Origin: an uncultured bacterium | GTDB lineage: Bacteria > Patescibacteriota > Patescibacteriia > Patescibacteriales > UBA12465 | DNA: 7,604 bases | Assembly (NCBI GenBank): GCA_937983635.1 | Contig: CALJZR010000003.1 | Coordinates: 1 to 7,604, forward strand | Reading direction: 5' to 3' | In this document: in pieces, positions 1 to 6,138 of the stretch | Layout: every line of letters starts with the position of its first letter | Position numbering within the stretch: the stretch's first letter is position 1 | The notes under the pieces: generated by a model | Databases searched by the model: none | What the model saw: the letters and a program-made list of their open reading frames with translations, nothing else | Told to the model about the DNA's origin: nothing | Position numbers and translations under genes: made by a program

Positions 1-618
1 ATTGTCTTGGGAGTTAATGAACAACAACTTAAAGCTAGCGATCATATTATTTCTAATGCTTCTTGTACTACTAACTATTTAGCGCCGGCGATGGCAGTTT
101 TGAAAGCTAAATTTGGGGTGAAGAAAGCCTTGATGACCACCATCCATTCCTATACTGCCGATCAAAATTTAGTTGACGGCCCTCATAAAGATTTACGCCG
201 CGCCCGGGCGGCCGCTTTAAATATCGTGCCTACTACTACTGGCGCCGCTTTGGCGGTGTCTGAAACTATCCCATCTTTGCAGGATAAGTTTGACGGATTG
301 GCGGTGCGCGTGCCCACTCCGGTGGCTTCTTTATGCGATATTGTGTGTGTTTTAAATAAAAAAGTGAGCGCGGAAAAAGTTAATCAAGCTTTTGTTGCCG
401 CTGCTAAAACAAAGTTGCAAGGGATTTTAGAGGCTTCTATGGAGGAGTTAGTTTCAACCGATGTGATTGGTAATCCTCACAGCACTATTATTGACTTAAA
501 AAATACCAAAGTGGTGGGTGGAGATTTATTAAAAGTAATTGCTTGGTACGACAATGAATGGGGTTATTCTCAGCGTTTAGTTGACTTGGCTTCGCGTTTG
601 CGTAAGTTTATTAAATAA
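1..618 (+). CDS. gap: Glyceraldehyde-3-phosphate dehydrogenase, 3' part (5' end outside window)
   Basis: Glycolytic enzyme that oxidises glyceraldehyde-3-phosphate to 1,3-bisphosphoglycerate with NAD(P)+ and phosphate, in the cytoplasm. The reading frame is open from base 1, so the gene begins upstream. About 205 residues are visible, covering the end of the nucleotide domain and the whole catalytic domain; roughly 130 N-terminal residues are missing. The active-site motif SNASCTTN places the catalytic cysteine at bases 64-66. The partner histidine is in TTIHSYTADQ, the phosphate-site block is PTTTGAA, and RVPTP and WYDNEWGYS complete the family signature. The residue after CTTN is Tyr, where many GAPDHs have a second Cys. 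Cofactor preference cannot be judged because the Rossmann part is absent. It is probably the first visible gene of an operon, with a 41-base spacer to the membrane protein. Identification is secure. Confidence 0.97.
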   Translation: MVLGVNEQQLKASDHIISNASCTTNYLAPAMAVLKAKFGVKKALMTTIHSYTADQNLVDGPHKDLRRARAAALNIVPTTTGAALAVSETIPSLQDKFDGLAVRVPTPVASLCDIVCVLNKKVSAEKVNQAFVAAAKTKLQGILEASMEELVSTDVIGNPHSTIIDLKNTKVVGGDLLKVIAWYDNEWGYSQRLVDLASRLRKFIK

Positions 619-629
619 TTTTAATAAAG

Positions 630-649
630 AGCGGTTATTATTAATCGCT
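630..649 (+). other. Hairpin between gap and membrane-protein gene
   Basis: AGCGGTTA and TAATCGCT pair over 8 bp with one G-U wobble around a TTAT loop, starting 11 bases after the gap stop. No T-tract follows, so it does not look like a full terminator. It may be an RNA processing or stability element, or chance. Confidence 0.35.
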
Positions 650-659
650 ATTCATCTCT

Positions 660-1418
660 ATGAACGAAAACAACAGCGTTCCGGTGCCCGCCGTGGCGGC
701 CAAACCGGAGTTAATTAGCTTTGACGCCCTGCTCTCCGCTTCTTGGAAAGGCTACAAGCGCAATTTTGTTAATTTTTTGGAAATGTATTTGCGCGGCTTA
801 ATTGGTCTTTTGCCTTTATTGGCCGTGGGAATTTTAGCGGCCATTCTTTTTCTCTGGTTGAATCTTGATCAATTTGGCCTTTATATCCTGATTGGTATTT
901 TAGGAGTGGCGGCTATTTTGTGGTCTATTTATTATGGTGTTCGGGCTAAAATTGGCTCTATCCTTATTTTAAAAACAGAAGGGGTGAGCGTTAAAGAAAA
1001 TTTTGAAAAAAGTAAGAGTTTTTTCTGGGCTTATTTGGTGGTATCAGTAGCGACTTCAATTTTAATTTTCTTAGCCTTTCTACTCTTAATCGTTCCTGGT
1101 ATTATTTTGGCAGTTTTTTGGGCCTTTGTAACCATATTAGTAGTTTTAGAAGATAAGAAAAGTGTCGGTGAGGCGATTAAGCGTAGCAAGGAATTAGTTA
1201 AAGGTTATTGGTGGCCAGTGTTCGGGCGCTTTTTATTTATTGGCTTAATTGCCTTCCTTATTTCCATGGTTTTAAGCATTCCTTTGTCCTTTTTTGATGA
1301 AAGCGGTAAGCAGGTATTTTCCGCAGTGACTAATGTTTTTTGGGCCTTAGTTAGTCCTTTTTTCTTAGTTTATTCCTATTTACTTTATAAAGATTTAGAC
1401 GCCAAGAAGAAAGCTTAA
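660..1418 (+). CDS. Six-helix integral membrane protein, function unknown
   Basis: 252 residues. A hydrophilic N-terminus of about 40 residues is followed by about six predicted transmembrane helices, near residues 44-68, 72-94, 122-142, 145-163, 188-208 and 218-243, and a short lysine-rich C-terminal tail. The middle carries VPGI (145-148), then VVLEDK (161-166), IKRSKELVKG (173-182) and a WW pair (184-185). I recognise this pattern from widespread uncharacterised bacterial membrane proteins in the DUF975 / GPDPase-membrane-domain-like group, but I cannot name the exact family from sequence alone. No catalytic residues are apparent. No Shine-Dalgarno site precedes the ATG; the upstream bases are CATCTCT. 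The gene lies 41 bases after gap and 14 bases before cca, so it is probably co-transcribed with both, although neither neighbour points to a role. The membrane topology is clear; the function is not. Confidence 0.85.
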   Translation: MNENNSVPVPAVAAKPELISFDALLSASWKGYKRNFVNFLEMYLRGLIGLLPLLAVGILAAILFLWLNLDQFGLYILIGILGVAAILWSIYYGVRAKIGSILILKTEGVSVKENFEKSKSFFWAYLVVSVATSILIFLAFLLLIVPGIILAVFWAFVTILVVLEDKKSVGEAIKRSKELVKGYWWPVFGRFLFIGLIAFLISMVLSIPLSFFDESGKQVFSAVTNVFWALVSPFFLVYSYLLYKDLDAKKKA

Positions 1419-1432
1419 AATTATTCTTTGTA

Positions 1433-2899
1433 ATGAATATTCCTGAATACATTCTTCAGATTTTGAAGACAATAACTGCCGCCGGTTTTAGCGGAGAATT
1501 GGTGGGCGGCTGCGTCCGCGACCTTTTAATGGAGAAGCAGCCGCAAGACTGGGATTTGACTACTAATGCTCGGCCAGAGCAGATTCTCACCTTATTTGCA
1601 GGGGCAAAATATGAAAATGATTTTGGTACCGTTTTAATTCCTTGCCGTAATTCTAAAGGGGAAGTTTTGGCAGTAGCTGAAGTGACCACCTATCGCAGTG
1701 AAAAAGGCTACGCTGATTGCCGTCATCCCGATGAGGTAAAATTTGAAGAGCAGTTGGATAAAGATTTGGAGCGCCGTGATTTTACTGTCAACGCGATGGC
1801 GCTGAAGTTGGATGCGGATGGTGATTATTCTTGGAGTAAAAAAAAGTTTGTCCTTATTGATTTATTTGGTGGAGTCAAAGATATCCGCAAGAAAGTAATT
1901 AGGGCCGTGGGGGAGCCGGCAGACCGCTTTAAAGAAGATGCTTTACGAATGATGCGGGCAATCCGTTTTTCCGCTCAACTTGGATTTTCTTTGGAGCCAA
2001 AAACGCAGCGGGGAATAGTGAAATTGGCCGGCAGTCTTAAGTTCGTGGCTAAAGAAAGGGTTAGAGATGAATTAATTAAGATTTTAAGCTCAGATCGCCC
2101 CGCTCAAGGCATTATGGCTTTGCATGAAGCCAAGCTTTTACAATATATTATTCCAGAATTAGAACAGGGCGTGGGGGTGCGTCAGAATCATCATCATATT
2201 TATCAGGTCTTCAAGCATAATGTTTTATCTTTACAGCACTGTCCGAGCGAGGAGTGGCAAGTTCGTTTTGCCTCTTTATTACATGATGTCGCTAAACCGA
2301 AAACTCGACGCCTAATCGATGGCCAAGTTACTTTCTATAATCATGAATACGTGGGTGCAAAAATGGTTGACCGCATAATGACTAGGCTCAAGTTTAAAAA
2401 TGAAGATAGGGAGAGGGTGGTTAATCTGGTACGCAATCACATGTTCTATTATAATGTCGGCGAGGTAACAGCCGCTTCGGTCCGCCGCTTGATTAGCAAA
2501 GTGGGGCGCGATAATTTACAGGACTTGATTCATTTGCGGGTGGCCGATCGTCTCGGTTCAGGCACCCCTAAGGGCATGCCCTATAAGTTAAGGCACTTGC
2601 AGTACATGATGGAAAAAGTTCAACATGATCCGGTTTCAGTCAAGATGTTGGCTCTTAACGGCCATGATTTGATGGCCGAACTTTCTTTACTTCCCGGACC
2701 CAAGATTGGCGCTATTTTAGATGTTCTCCTGGGTGAAGTTTTAGAAAATCCCGCTCGGAACGAGCGCGCTTACTTGCTGGAAAGAGCCCAAGCGCTACAG
2801 TTGGAAAATATTGAAGATTTACGCAATCAAGCCCGTCTCTTAATTGAAGAAAAGCGCGATGATGAAGATCATGATATGCAGAAGCGTTTTAAAGTATAA
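1433..2899 (+). CDS. cca: CCA-adding tRNA nucleotidyltransferase with HD domain
   Basis: Adds or repairs the 3'-terminal CCA of tRNAs from CTP and ATP in the cytoplasm. Of 488 residues, the N-terminal class II nucleotidyltransferase head shows LVGGCVRDLL (23-32) and the metal-binding DWD (Asp39, Asp41). A third carboxylate candidate is Glu83 in AEVTTYR, followed by RRDFTVNAMA (114-123). The neck carries the EDALRMMRAIRFSAQLGF type motif that reads the incoming base. An HD phosphohydrolase domain follows, with LLHDVAKPK (His284-Asp285) plus the downstream histidines NHEYVGAKM and VRNHMFYY. The length and the HD domain match the larger CCA enzymes of many Gram-positive and small-genome bacteria. 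The C-terminus ends in a charged tail. No Shine-Dalgarno site precedes the ATG, which lies 14 bases after the membrane-protein stop. A poly(A) polymerase or a split A-adding/CC-adding enzyme is the main alternative, since class II motifs alone do not separate these activities. Confidence 0.95.
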   Translation: MNIPEYILQILKTITAAGFSGELVGGCVRDLLMEKQPQDWDLTTNARPEQILTLFAGAKYENDFGTVLIPCRNSKGEVLAVAEVTTYRSEKGYADCRHPDEVKFEEQLDKDLERRDFTVNAMALKLDADGDYSWSKKKFVLIDLFGGVKDIRKKVIRAVGEPADRFKEDALRMMRAIRFSAQLGFSLEPKTQRGIVKLAGSLKFVAKERVRDELIKILSSDRPAQGIMALHEAKLLQYIIPELEQGVGVRQNHHHIYQVFKHNVLSLQHCPSEEWQVRFASLLHDVAKPKTRRLIDGQVTFYNHEYVGAKMVDRIMTRLKFKNEDRERVVNLVRNHMFYYNVGEVTAASVRRLISKVGRDNLQDLIHLRVADRLGSGTPKGMPYKLRHLQYMMEKVQHDPVSVKMLALNGHDLMAELSLLPGPKIGAILDVLLGEVLENPARNERAYLLERAQALQLENIEDLRNQARLLIEEKRDDEDHDMQKRFKV

Positions 2900-2910
2900 T
2901 TTTATTATTT

Positions 2911-2931
2911 GCTCAGCCCTTATTGGCGAGC
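2911..2931 (+). other. Small hairpin in the cca-cyclophilin spacer
   Basis: GCTC-A-GCC pairs with GGC-GAGC around a CTTATT loop: 7 bp with one bulged A, 16 bases before the cyclophilin ATG. It has no T-run and so is not a terminator. It could influence translation or mRNA stability in this otherwise Shine-Dalgarno-free leader. Confidence 0.3.
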
Positions 2932-2947
2932 TTAAATCTATAATCTT

Positions 2948-3727
2948 ATGAAGAAAATTTATAAATCTTTCTCCTTGCTCGGCTTAGCGTTACTGGTATT
3001 GACGCTATCCGCTTGTGGCAGCGAGACTGTTAATGTCAACGATAATATGGATATTGAAGAAACTGCCGCTACCGGAGCGGCTCCTAGCGGTCAAGTAGCC
3101 GCTTCTGCAGAAAAGAAACTTGATTTAGGGGAATTCTCCGCCGAGAAAAACCCGGGAACTGGCGCTGATGTTGCCACTTCTTCTGAGAATAAGGCAACGG
3201 TAGCGACGGTGGTTGCTCCGGATAAGCAGATTAATCTGCTTTCTCAATATAGCGGCGCTTTAATTAAGACTAACCAGGGTGATATTAAAGTAAAGTTTTA
3301 TAACGAGGAATCACCGGTGACTGTTAACAACTTCTTGAATTTAGCTCAGGCTGGTTTCTATGATGGCAGTAAATTTCATCGGGTTATTAAAGATTTTATG
3401 ATTCAAGGCGGCGATCCTAATAGCAAGGATGATGATTGGTCAAATGATGGCTTTGGCGGTCCCGGCTATACTTTTAAGGATGAATTTAATTCCTACAAAC
3501 TAGTGAAGGGTTCTTTAGCGATGGCTAACGGTGGCCCCGGTACTAATGGTTCTCAGTTTTTCATCGTTACCGCCGAAGCTACTCCTTGGTTAGATGGAGC
3601 CCACACTAATTTTGGCCAGGTGGTTGAAGGTCTTGATATCGTTAGCAAGATTGAAGCAACGGCTGTCAATGCTAATGATCATCCCACCGAAGATATGGTG
3701 ATTTTAAGCATTGAATTATTGAAATAG
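2948..3727 (+). CDS. Cyclophilin-type peptidyl-prolyl isomerase, secreted lipoprotein
   Basis: Catalyses cis-trans isomerisation of Xaa-Pro bonds, here outside the cytoplasmic membrane. Of 259 residues, 1-22 form a lipoprotein signal peptide (MKK, then a Leu-rich core) with lipobox LSAC, so Cys23 should be lipidated. Residues 24-97 are a low-complexity linker rich in Ala, Thr, Glu and Ser. The cyclophilin domain runs from about 100 to 259. It has FHRVIKDFMIQGGD (143-156) with the catalytic-type Arg145 and Gln153, MANGGPGTNGSQFF (192-205), and TPWLDGAHTNFGQV with Trp214 and His219. All key catalytic positions are kept, so it should be active. It appears to be the last gene of the left operon: tandem stops TAG-TAA are followed within 20 bases by a strong terminator. 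No Shine-Dalgarno site is visible. It probably assists folding of exported proteins; the substrate is unknown. Confidence 0.95.
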   Translation: MKKIYKSFSLLGLALLVLTLSACGSETVNVNDNMDIEETAATGAAPSGQVAASAEKKLDLGEFSAEKNPGTGADVATSSENKATVATVVAPDKQINLLSQYSGALIKTNQGDIKVKFYNEESPVTVNNFLNLAQAGFYDGSKFHRVIKDFMIQGGDPNSKDDDWSNDGFGGPGYTFKDEFNSYKLVKGSLAMANGGPGTNGSQFFIVTAEATPWLDGAHTNFGQVVEGLDIVSKIEATAVNANDHPTEDMVILSIELLK

Positions 3728-3747
3728 TAATTGAATATTTGGCAATG

Positions 3748-3783
3748 AAAAACCGGGCGTTTATTTGTCAGCGCTCGGTTTTT
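3748..3783 (+). terminator. Intrinsic terminator of the gap-to-cyclophilin operon
   Basis: AAAAACCGGGCG (3748-3759) pairs with CGCTCGGTTTTT (3772-3783) over 12 bp with one G-U wobble and a 12-base loop. The stem ends in a T-run, 20 bases after the cyclophilin stop. The A-run on the other arm would let it also act on the - strand. Confidence 0.88.
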
Positions 3784-3851
3784 GTATTAGCTTTTTGAAT
3801 TAGAAATATCTGCGACAATAAATTGCCGGCGCTGACTTTCTTGAATTTTTT

Positions 3852-3881
3852 AAAAAACCCTCAACGCATAAACGTCGAGGG
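3852..3881 (-). terminator. Intrinsic terminator on the - strand, without a protein gene
   Basis: Read on the - strand, CCCTCGACG (3881-3873) pairs with CGTTGAGGG (3866-3858) around a six-base loop with one central mismatch, followed by six T. On the + strand the stem is preceded by A6 and not followed by T, so only - strand use makes sense. Confidence 0.65.
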
Positions 3882-3882
3882 C

Positions 3883-3905
3883 TATCCAGATAAATGGATA
3901 TTTTT
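3883..3905 (+). other. AT-rich hairpin followed by five T
   Basis: TATCCA (3883-3888) and TGGATA (3895-3900) form a 6-bp stem around GATAAA, followed by TTTTT on the + strand. It is weak as a terminator. It could be a back-up stop for the left operon or part of the candidate - strand RNA. Confidence 0.3.
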
Positions 3906-4010
3906 GAAAATGTTTCAGTCCGTTCTGTTTTTCCTTTATGGAAAGATTTGAAGAACTTCGTTCAGCTTTATTAAGATTATCTCTCAAGCTACAAAACTAT
4001 TTTCGCTATT

Positions 4011-4039
4011 ATGCTAGCATATATTGTTAATAATTTCAA
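4011..4039 (-). promoter_or_regulatory. Possible promoter of the candidate small RNA
   Basis: On the - strand, TTGAAA (5 of 6 to the -35 consensus) lies 17 bp before TAGCAT (4 of 6), which is preceded by TGC as in extended -10 promoters. AT-rich surroundings make chance matches likely. Confidence 0.3.
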
Positions 4040-4098
4040 TAGGTAATTTAAAGCAAATTTATAAAGAAACTATATAAGGTGCTCCTTTTGTATAATAT

Positions 4099-4126
4099 TG
4101 GACAAAAGCCCTTTTTGTTTTATAAT
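4099..4126 (+). promoter_or_regulatory. Sigma70-type promoter of iscS-iscU
   Basis: TGGACA (4099-4104, 5 of 6) lies 16 bp before a perfect TATAAT (4121-4126), predicting a start near 4133 and a leader of about 19 bases to the iscS ATG. A second perfect TATAAT at 4091-4096 has no -35 partner. No operator palindrome of the IscR kind is evident. Confidence 0.6.
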
Positions 4127-4151
4127 AAAGGTAATTAATAATCCTATTTTT

Positions 4152-5303
4152 ATGCCAATTTATCTTGATAATGCCGCTACCACCAAGCTGGATCCGCGCG
4201 TTTTAAAAGCAATGTTGCCCTATCTTTCCGATAATTACGGCAATGCTTCCTCCATCCACTCTTTGGGTCAAAAAAATAACCTAGTTTTGGAACAGGCGCG
4301 TCGGGATATTGCCAAAATCTTAGGAGGCGAAGGGTCTGGCTTTATTTTTACTAGTGGTGCTAGCGAATCAAATAATTTTATCTTGCGGGGAATAATGCGA
4401 GCTAATCAAAGTAAAGGCAAGCATATTTTAGTTTCCGCAATTGAGCACCCGAGTGTTTACCAAACCGCCCGCTCTTTGCAAAAAGAGGGCTATGAAGTCG
4501 GCTTTATTCCTGTAAAAAATGACGGCCAGATTGATTTAACTGCTTTAAAGAAACTATTACGTAAAGATACGGTGCTGGTTTCCGTGATGGCTATTAACAA
4601 CGAAATTGGTAGCGTTCAGGACTTGAATGCCATTGCTAAATTGGTGCACGCGACTGGGACTTATTTTCACAGTGATATTGTCCAGGCTATTCCTTATTTA
4701 AAAATTGATTTGCAGAAAATGGGTATTGATTTAGCCAGTATGTCGGCGCATAAGTTCTATGGCCCTAAAGGCGTGGGCTTGGCCTACGTCCGACCCGGTC
4801 TGAAGATTGAACCCTTAATCAGTGGTGGGGAACAGGAAAATGGCTGGCGGGCGGGTACCTATAATCTCCCTGGTATTATTGGTTTGGCTGAGGCTCTAAA
4901 AATTGCCTATCGTGAACGGACTGCTTATTTACCTAAAGTGAAAAAGTTGCGAGATTATTTTTGGCAGCGTTTGCAGAAAGAAATTCCTGACATTAAACTT
5001 AATGGCAATCTCAAGAAGAGAAGTGAGAATAATTTAAATATCCGTTTTGGCAAGATCGAAGGGGAAGCGATTCTCATGGATCTTTCTACTCAAGGAATTT
5101 ATGTCTCTACCGGTTCTGCCTGTAGTGCCCATAACCTAAAGAGTTCTTATGTCTTGTCGGCTATTGGTTTGGCGGACTATGATTTAAATAGTAATATCCG
5201 TTTTTCCTTGGGCCGTTATAATACTAAAAAAGAAATTGATTTTACGGTGACCGCTTTAAAAAAGACGGTAAAACGCTTGCGTGCTTTTTCCCCAGTTAAA
5301 TAA
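4152..5303 (+). CDS. iscS: Cysteine desulfurase, IscS/NifS family
   Basis: PLP enzyme that takes sulfur from cysteine, leaving alanine, and passes it as a persulfide to the IscU scaffold and perhaps to tRNA thiolation. The ATG at 4152 gives 383 residues beginning MPIYLDNAATT, the usual family N-terminus; an upstream TTG would add 18 unrelated residues and overlaps the promoter. Visible landmarks are TSGASESNN (67-75), the PLP-stacking His99 in EHPS, and Asp175 and Gln178 for PLP. The Schiff-base lysine is Lys201 in SAHKFYGPKG, and the sulfur-carrying cysteine is Cys324 in GSACSAHNLKSSYVL. The substrate-site block reads RAGTYN where RAGTEN is usual, and GGEQENG replaces the common GGGQERG; both look tolerable. 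The long Cys-loop spacing points to IscS/NifS rather than SufS. It is followed 9 bases later by iscU, so the pair is surely co-transcribed. No Shine-Dalgarno site is seen. Confidence 0.96.
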   Translation: MPIYLDNAATTKLDPRVLKAMLPYLSDNYGNASSIHSLGQKNNLVLEQARRDIAKILGGEGSGFIFTSGASESNNFILRGIMRANQSKGKHILVSAIEHPSVYQTARSLQKEGYEVGFIPVKNDGQIDLTALKKLLRKDTVLVSVMAINNEIGSVQDLNAIAKLVHATGTYFHSDIVQAIPYLKIDLQKMGIDLASMSAHKFYGPKGVGLAYVRPGLKIEPLISGGEQENGWRAGTYNLPGIIGLAEALKIAYRERTAYLPKVKKLRDYFWQRLQKEIPDIKLNGNLKKRSENNLNIRFGKIEGEAILMDLSTQGIYVSTGSACSAHNLKSSYVLSAIGLADYDLNSNIRFSLGRYNTKKEIDFTVTALKKTVKRLRAFSPVK

Positions 5304-5312
5304 TTTTTATTT

Positions 5313-5738
5313 ATGTCTTTAAATTATACCAAGAAGACAATTAAAGCTTTTCTTAAGCCTAAGAATATTGGGGTGATTAAAAATCCCGACGCCGTGGCTG
5401 ATGTCGGCAATATGGTCTGCGGCGATCAGCTTTCTTTCAGTATTAAGATTGCCGGGGGAAAGATTAAGGATATTAAATTTCTTTCTTTTGGCTGTGCTTC
5501 CAATATTGCTACCGCTTCAATTTTAACGGAAAAAGTAAAAGGTCTCACAGTCGCCCAAGCAAAAAAATTTGGCTGGCGGCAGATTGTCAAAGAACTCGGT
5601 GGCTTGCCGCCGCAGAAAGTGCATTGCTCCATGCTGGCTGTTGAAGGCTTGCAGAAGGTTTTAAAGACTTATGAGAGGAAACATCCAACATTACTTGTTT
5701 CTAAAATAAAGACTAAAAGCCCTTCAAAGCAAAAATAA
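5313..5738 (+). CDS. iscU: Iron-sulfur cluster scaffold, IscU/NifU-N family
   Basis: Scaffold on which Fe-S clusters are built with sulfur from the neighbouring IscS. Of 141 residues, all cluster ligands are in canonical places: Cys36 and Asp38 in VCGDQ, Cys61 in FGCASNIA, and His104-Cys105 in HCSMLA. LPPQK (98-102) stands where classic IscU has LPPVK, the motif bound by the HscA chaperone; no hscA, hscB, fdx or iscR is present nearby. The Lys/Ser-rich tail after about residue 120 lacks a NifU-type C-terminal domain, so this is the IscU-like stand-alone form. The gene starts 9 bases after the iscS stop with only T/A bases before its ATG, suggesting translational coupling rather than its own Shine-Dalgarno site. 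A terminator follows 11 bases after the stop. Confidence 0.95.
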   Translation: MSLNYTKKTIKAFLKPKNIGVIKNPDAVADVGNMVCGDQLSFSIKIAGGKIKDIKFLSFGCASNIATASILTEKVKGLTVAQAKKFGWRQIVKELGGLPPQKVHCSMLAVEGLQKVLKTYERKHPTLLVSKIKTKSPSKQK

Positions 5739-5749
5739 AGTTTAAAATT

Positions 5750-5783
5750 AAAAACTCCCCTGTATCTCTACGGGGGAGTTTTT
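5750..5783. terminator. Shared bidirectional terminator between iscU and the RRM gene
   Basis: AAAAACTCCCCTGTA (5750-5764) pairs with TACGGGGGAGTTTTT (5769-5783) over 15 bp with one wobble and a TCTC tetraloop. It has T-runs on both strands. It lies 11 bases after iscU and 35 bases after the RRM gene on the other strand, so it should serve both convergent genes. Confidence 0.93.
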
Positions 5784-5818
5784 GTTTCCAGCTATTTTCA
5801 AACTGATGTTGATTTAGC

Positions 5819-6076
5819 TTAGAAGCGCTTTTCTAAGGGGCGAGCCTCATTAACTGCAACGCGGCGGCCATCTAATTCCTGACCATTCCACATAGCAATC
5901 GCGGCTTGCGCCTCTTCCTCAGTTTCCATCTCTACGAAGCCGAAGCCCTTAGAGCGCTGAGTCATGCGGTCCTTGATGATGACAGCGGAAACGACGGTGC
6001 CAGCCTTGGCAAAAGCGTCCGCTAACACATCTTCGGTTGTCTGGAAAGACAAACCGCCGACAAATAACTTTTTCAT
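5819..6076 (-). CDS. Single-RRM RNA-binding protein (RNP-1 family)
   Basis: 85-residue protein made of one RNA recognition motif with a very short tail, the form common in cyanobacteria and many small-genome bacteria. RNP2 is LFVGGL (residues 4-9) and RNP1 is KGFGFVEM (43-50), keeping the aromatic residues that stack on RNA bases. The beta4 strand ends in RRVAVNEARP. It has no Gly-rich tail. It likely binds single-stranded RNA as a chaperone or post-transcriptional regulator; targets are unknown. It is the only gene here with a recognisable Shine-Dalgarno-like AGGA (6091-6088), spaced 11 bases from the ATG and touching the base of a hairpin. It has its own promoter and a leader of about 160 nt with three hairpins, which suggests leader-based control as in cold-shock genes, though that is inference. 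It lies downstream of rplA on the same strand and could also be read through from it. Confidence 0.93.
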   Translation of the reverse strand: MKKLFVGGLSFQTTEDVLADAFAKAGTVVSAVIIKDRMTQRSKGFGFVEMETEEEAQAAIAMWNGQELDGRRVAVNEARPLEKRF

Positions 6077-6087
6077 GTGTTTTCTTA

Positions 6088-6091
6088 TCCT
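6088..6091 (-). promoter_or_regulatory. Shine-Dalgarno-like AGGA of the RRM gene
   Basis: AGGA lies 11 bases before the ATG, slightly long spacing. Its first two bases belong to the base of the hairpin at 6090-6117, so access may depend on folding. It is the only visible candidate in the window. Confidence 0.45.
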
Positions 6092-6117
6092 GCAATACCG
6101 CCTTGGCGGAATTACAG
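6090..6117 (-). promoter_or_regulatory. Leader hairpin 3, next to the RRM ribosome site
   Basis: On the mRNA strand CTGTAATTCCGCC pairs with GGCGGTATTGCAG: 13 positions with one G-U wobble and one mismatch, with the innermost C-G pair opening to give a CAAG loop. It ends 13 bases before the start codon and covers the first half of the AGGA. Confidence 0.6.
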
Positions 6118-6138
6118 AATTACGTGTGTTTACAAAAC

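Larger units (their letters stand above)
3852..4004 (-). ncRNA. Candidate small RNA of about 150 nt, family unknown
   Basis: Inferred from boundaries rather than homology. On the - strand a promoter-like pair, TTGAAA (4039-4034) and TAGCAT (4016-4011) with a 17-bp spacer and a TGC extended -10, would start RNA near 4004. The RNA would fold into four successive hairpins: GAAC/GTTC, TTTCC/GGAAA, TATCCA/TGGATA and the terminator stem. It would end at the six-T tract near 3852. No protein gene on this strand uses the terminator. The promoter match is modest and the region is AT-rich, so chance remains possible. Confidence 0.3.
3784..4098. other. Intergenic stretch without a convincing protein gene
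   Basis: Between the cyclophilin terminator and the iscS promoter there is no credible coding region; the longest ATG frame noted is 30 codons (3938-4030) and resembles nothing I know. The stretch holds a - strand terminator (3852-3881), a hairpin at 3883-3900, a TTTCC-TTTAT-GGAAA hairpin (3930-3944), a GAAC-TTC-GTTC hairpin (3953-3963) and a possible - strand promoter (4011-4039). GTCAGCGC at 3767-3774 is also repeated inverted at 3829-3836. Together these suggest an RNA gene rather than empty spacer, but no known RNA family is recognised. Confidence 0.5.

Noticed and set aside
195..215. GC-rich patch inside gap as a sign of gene transfer
   Set aside because: It encodes the conserved RRARAAA segment; a run of Arg and Ala codons explains the composition.
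2895..2900. TATAAT overlapping the cca stop codon
   Set aside because: No acceptable -35 upstream; such hexamers are frequent in AT-rich sequence.
2939..2944. Perfect TATAAT three bases before the cyclophilin ATG, as a leaderless promoter
   Set aside because: The spacing to the ATG is too short for initiation at the start codon and there is no -35 box at 16-18 bp.
3938..4030. ATG open frame of 30 codons beginning MERFEELRSALL
   Set aside because: Too short, no ribosome site, overlaps the hairpins of the candidate - strand RNA, and no recognisable similarity. It could be reconsidered if conserved in relatives.
4098..4151. Upstream TTG start extending iscS by 18 residues
   Set aside because: The extra residues match no IscS N-terminus and the segment holds the promoter -35 and -10; the ATG at 4152 gives the standard MPIYLDNAATT start.
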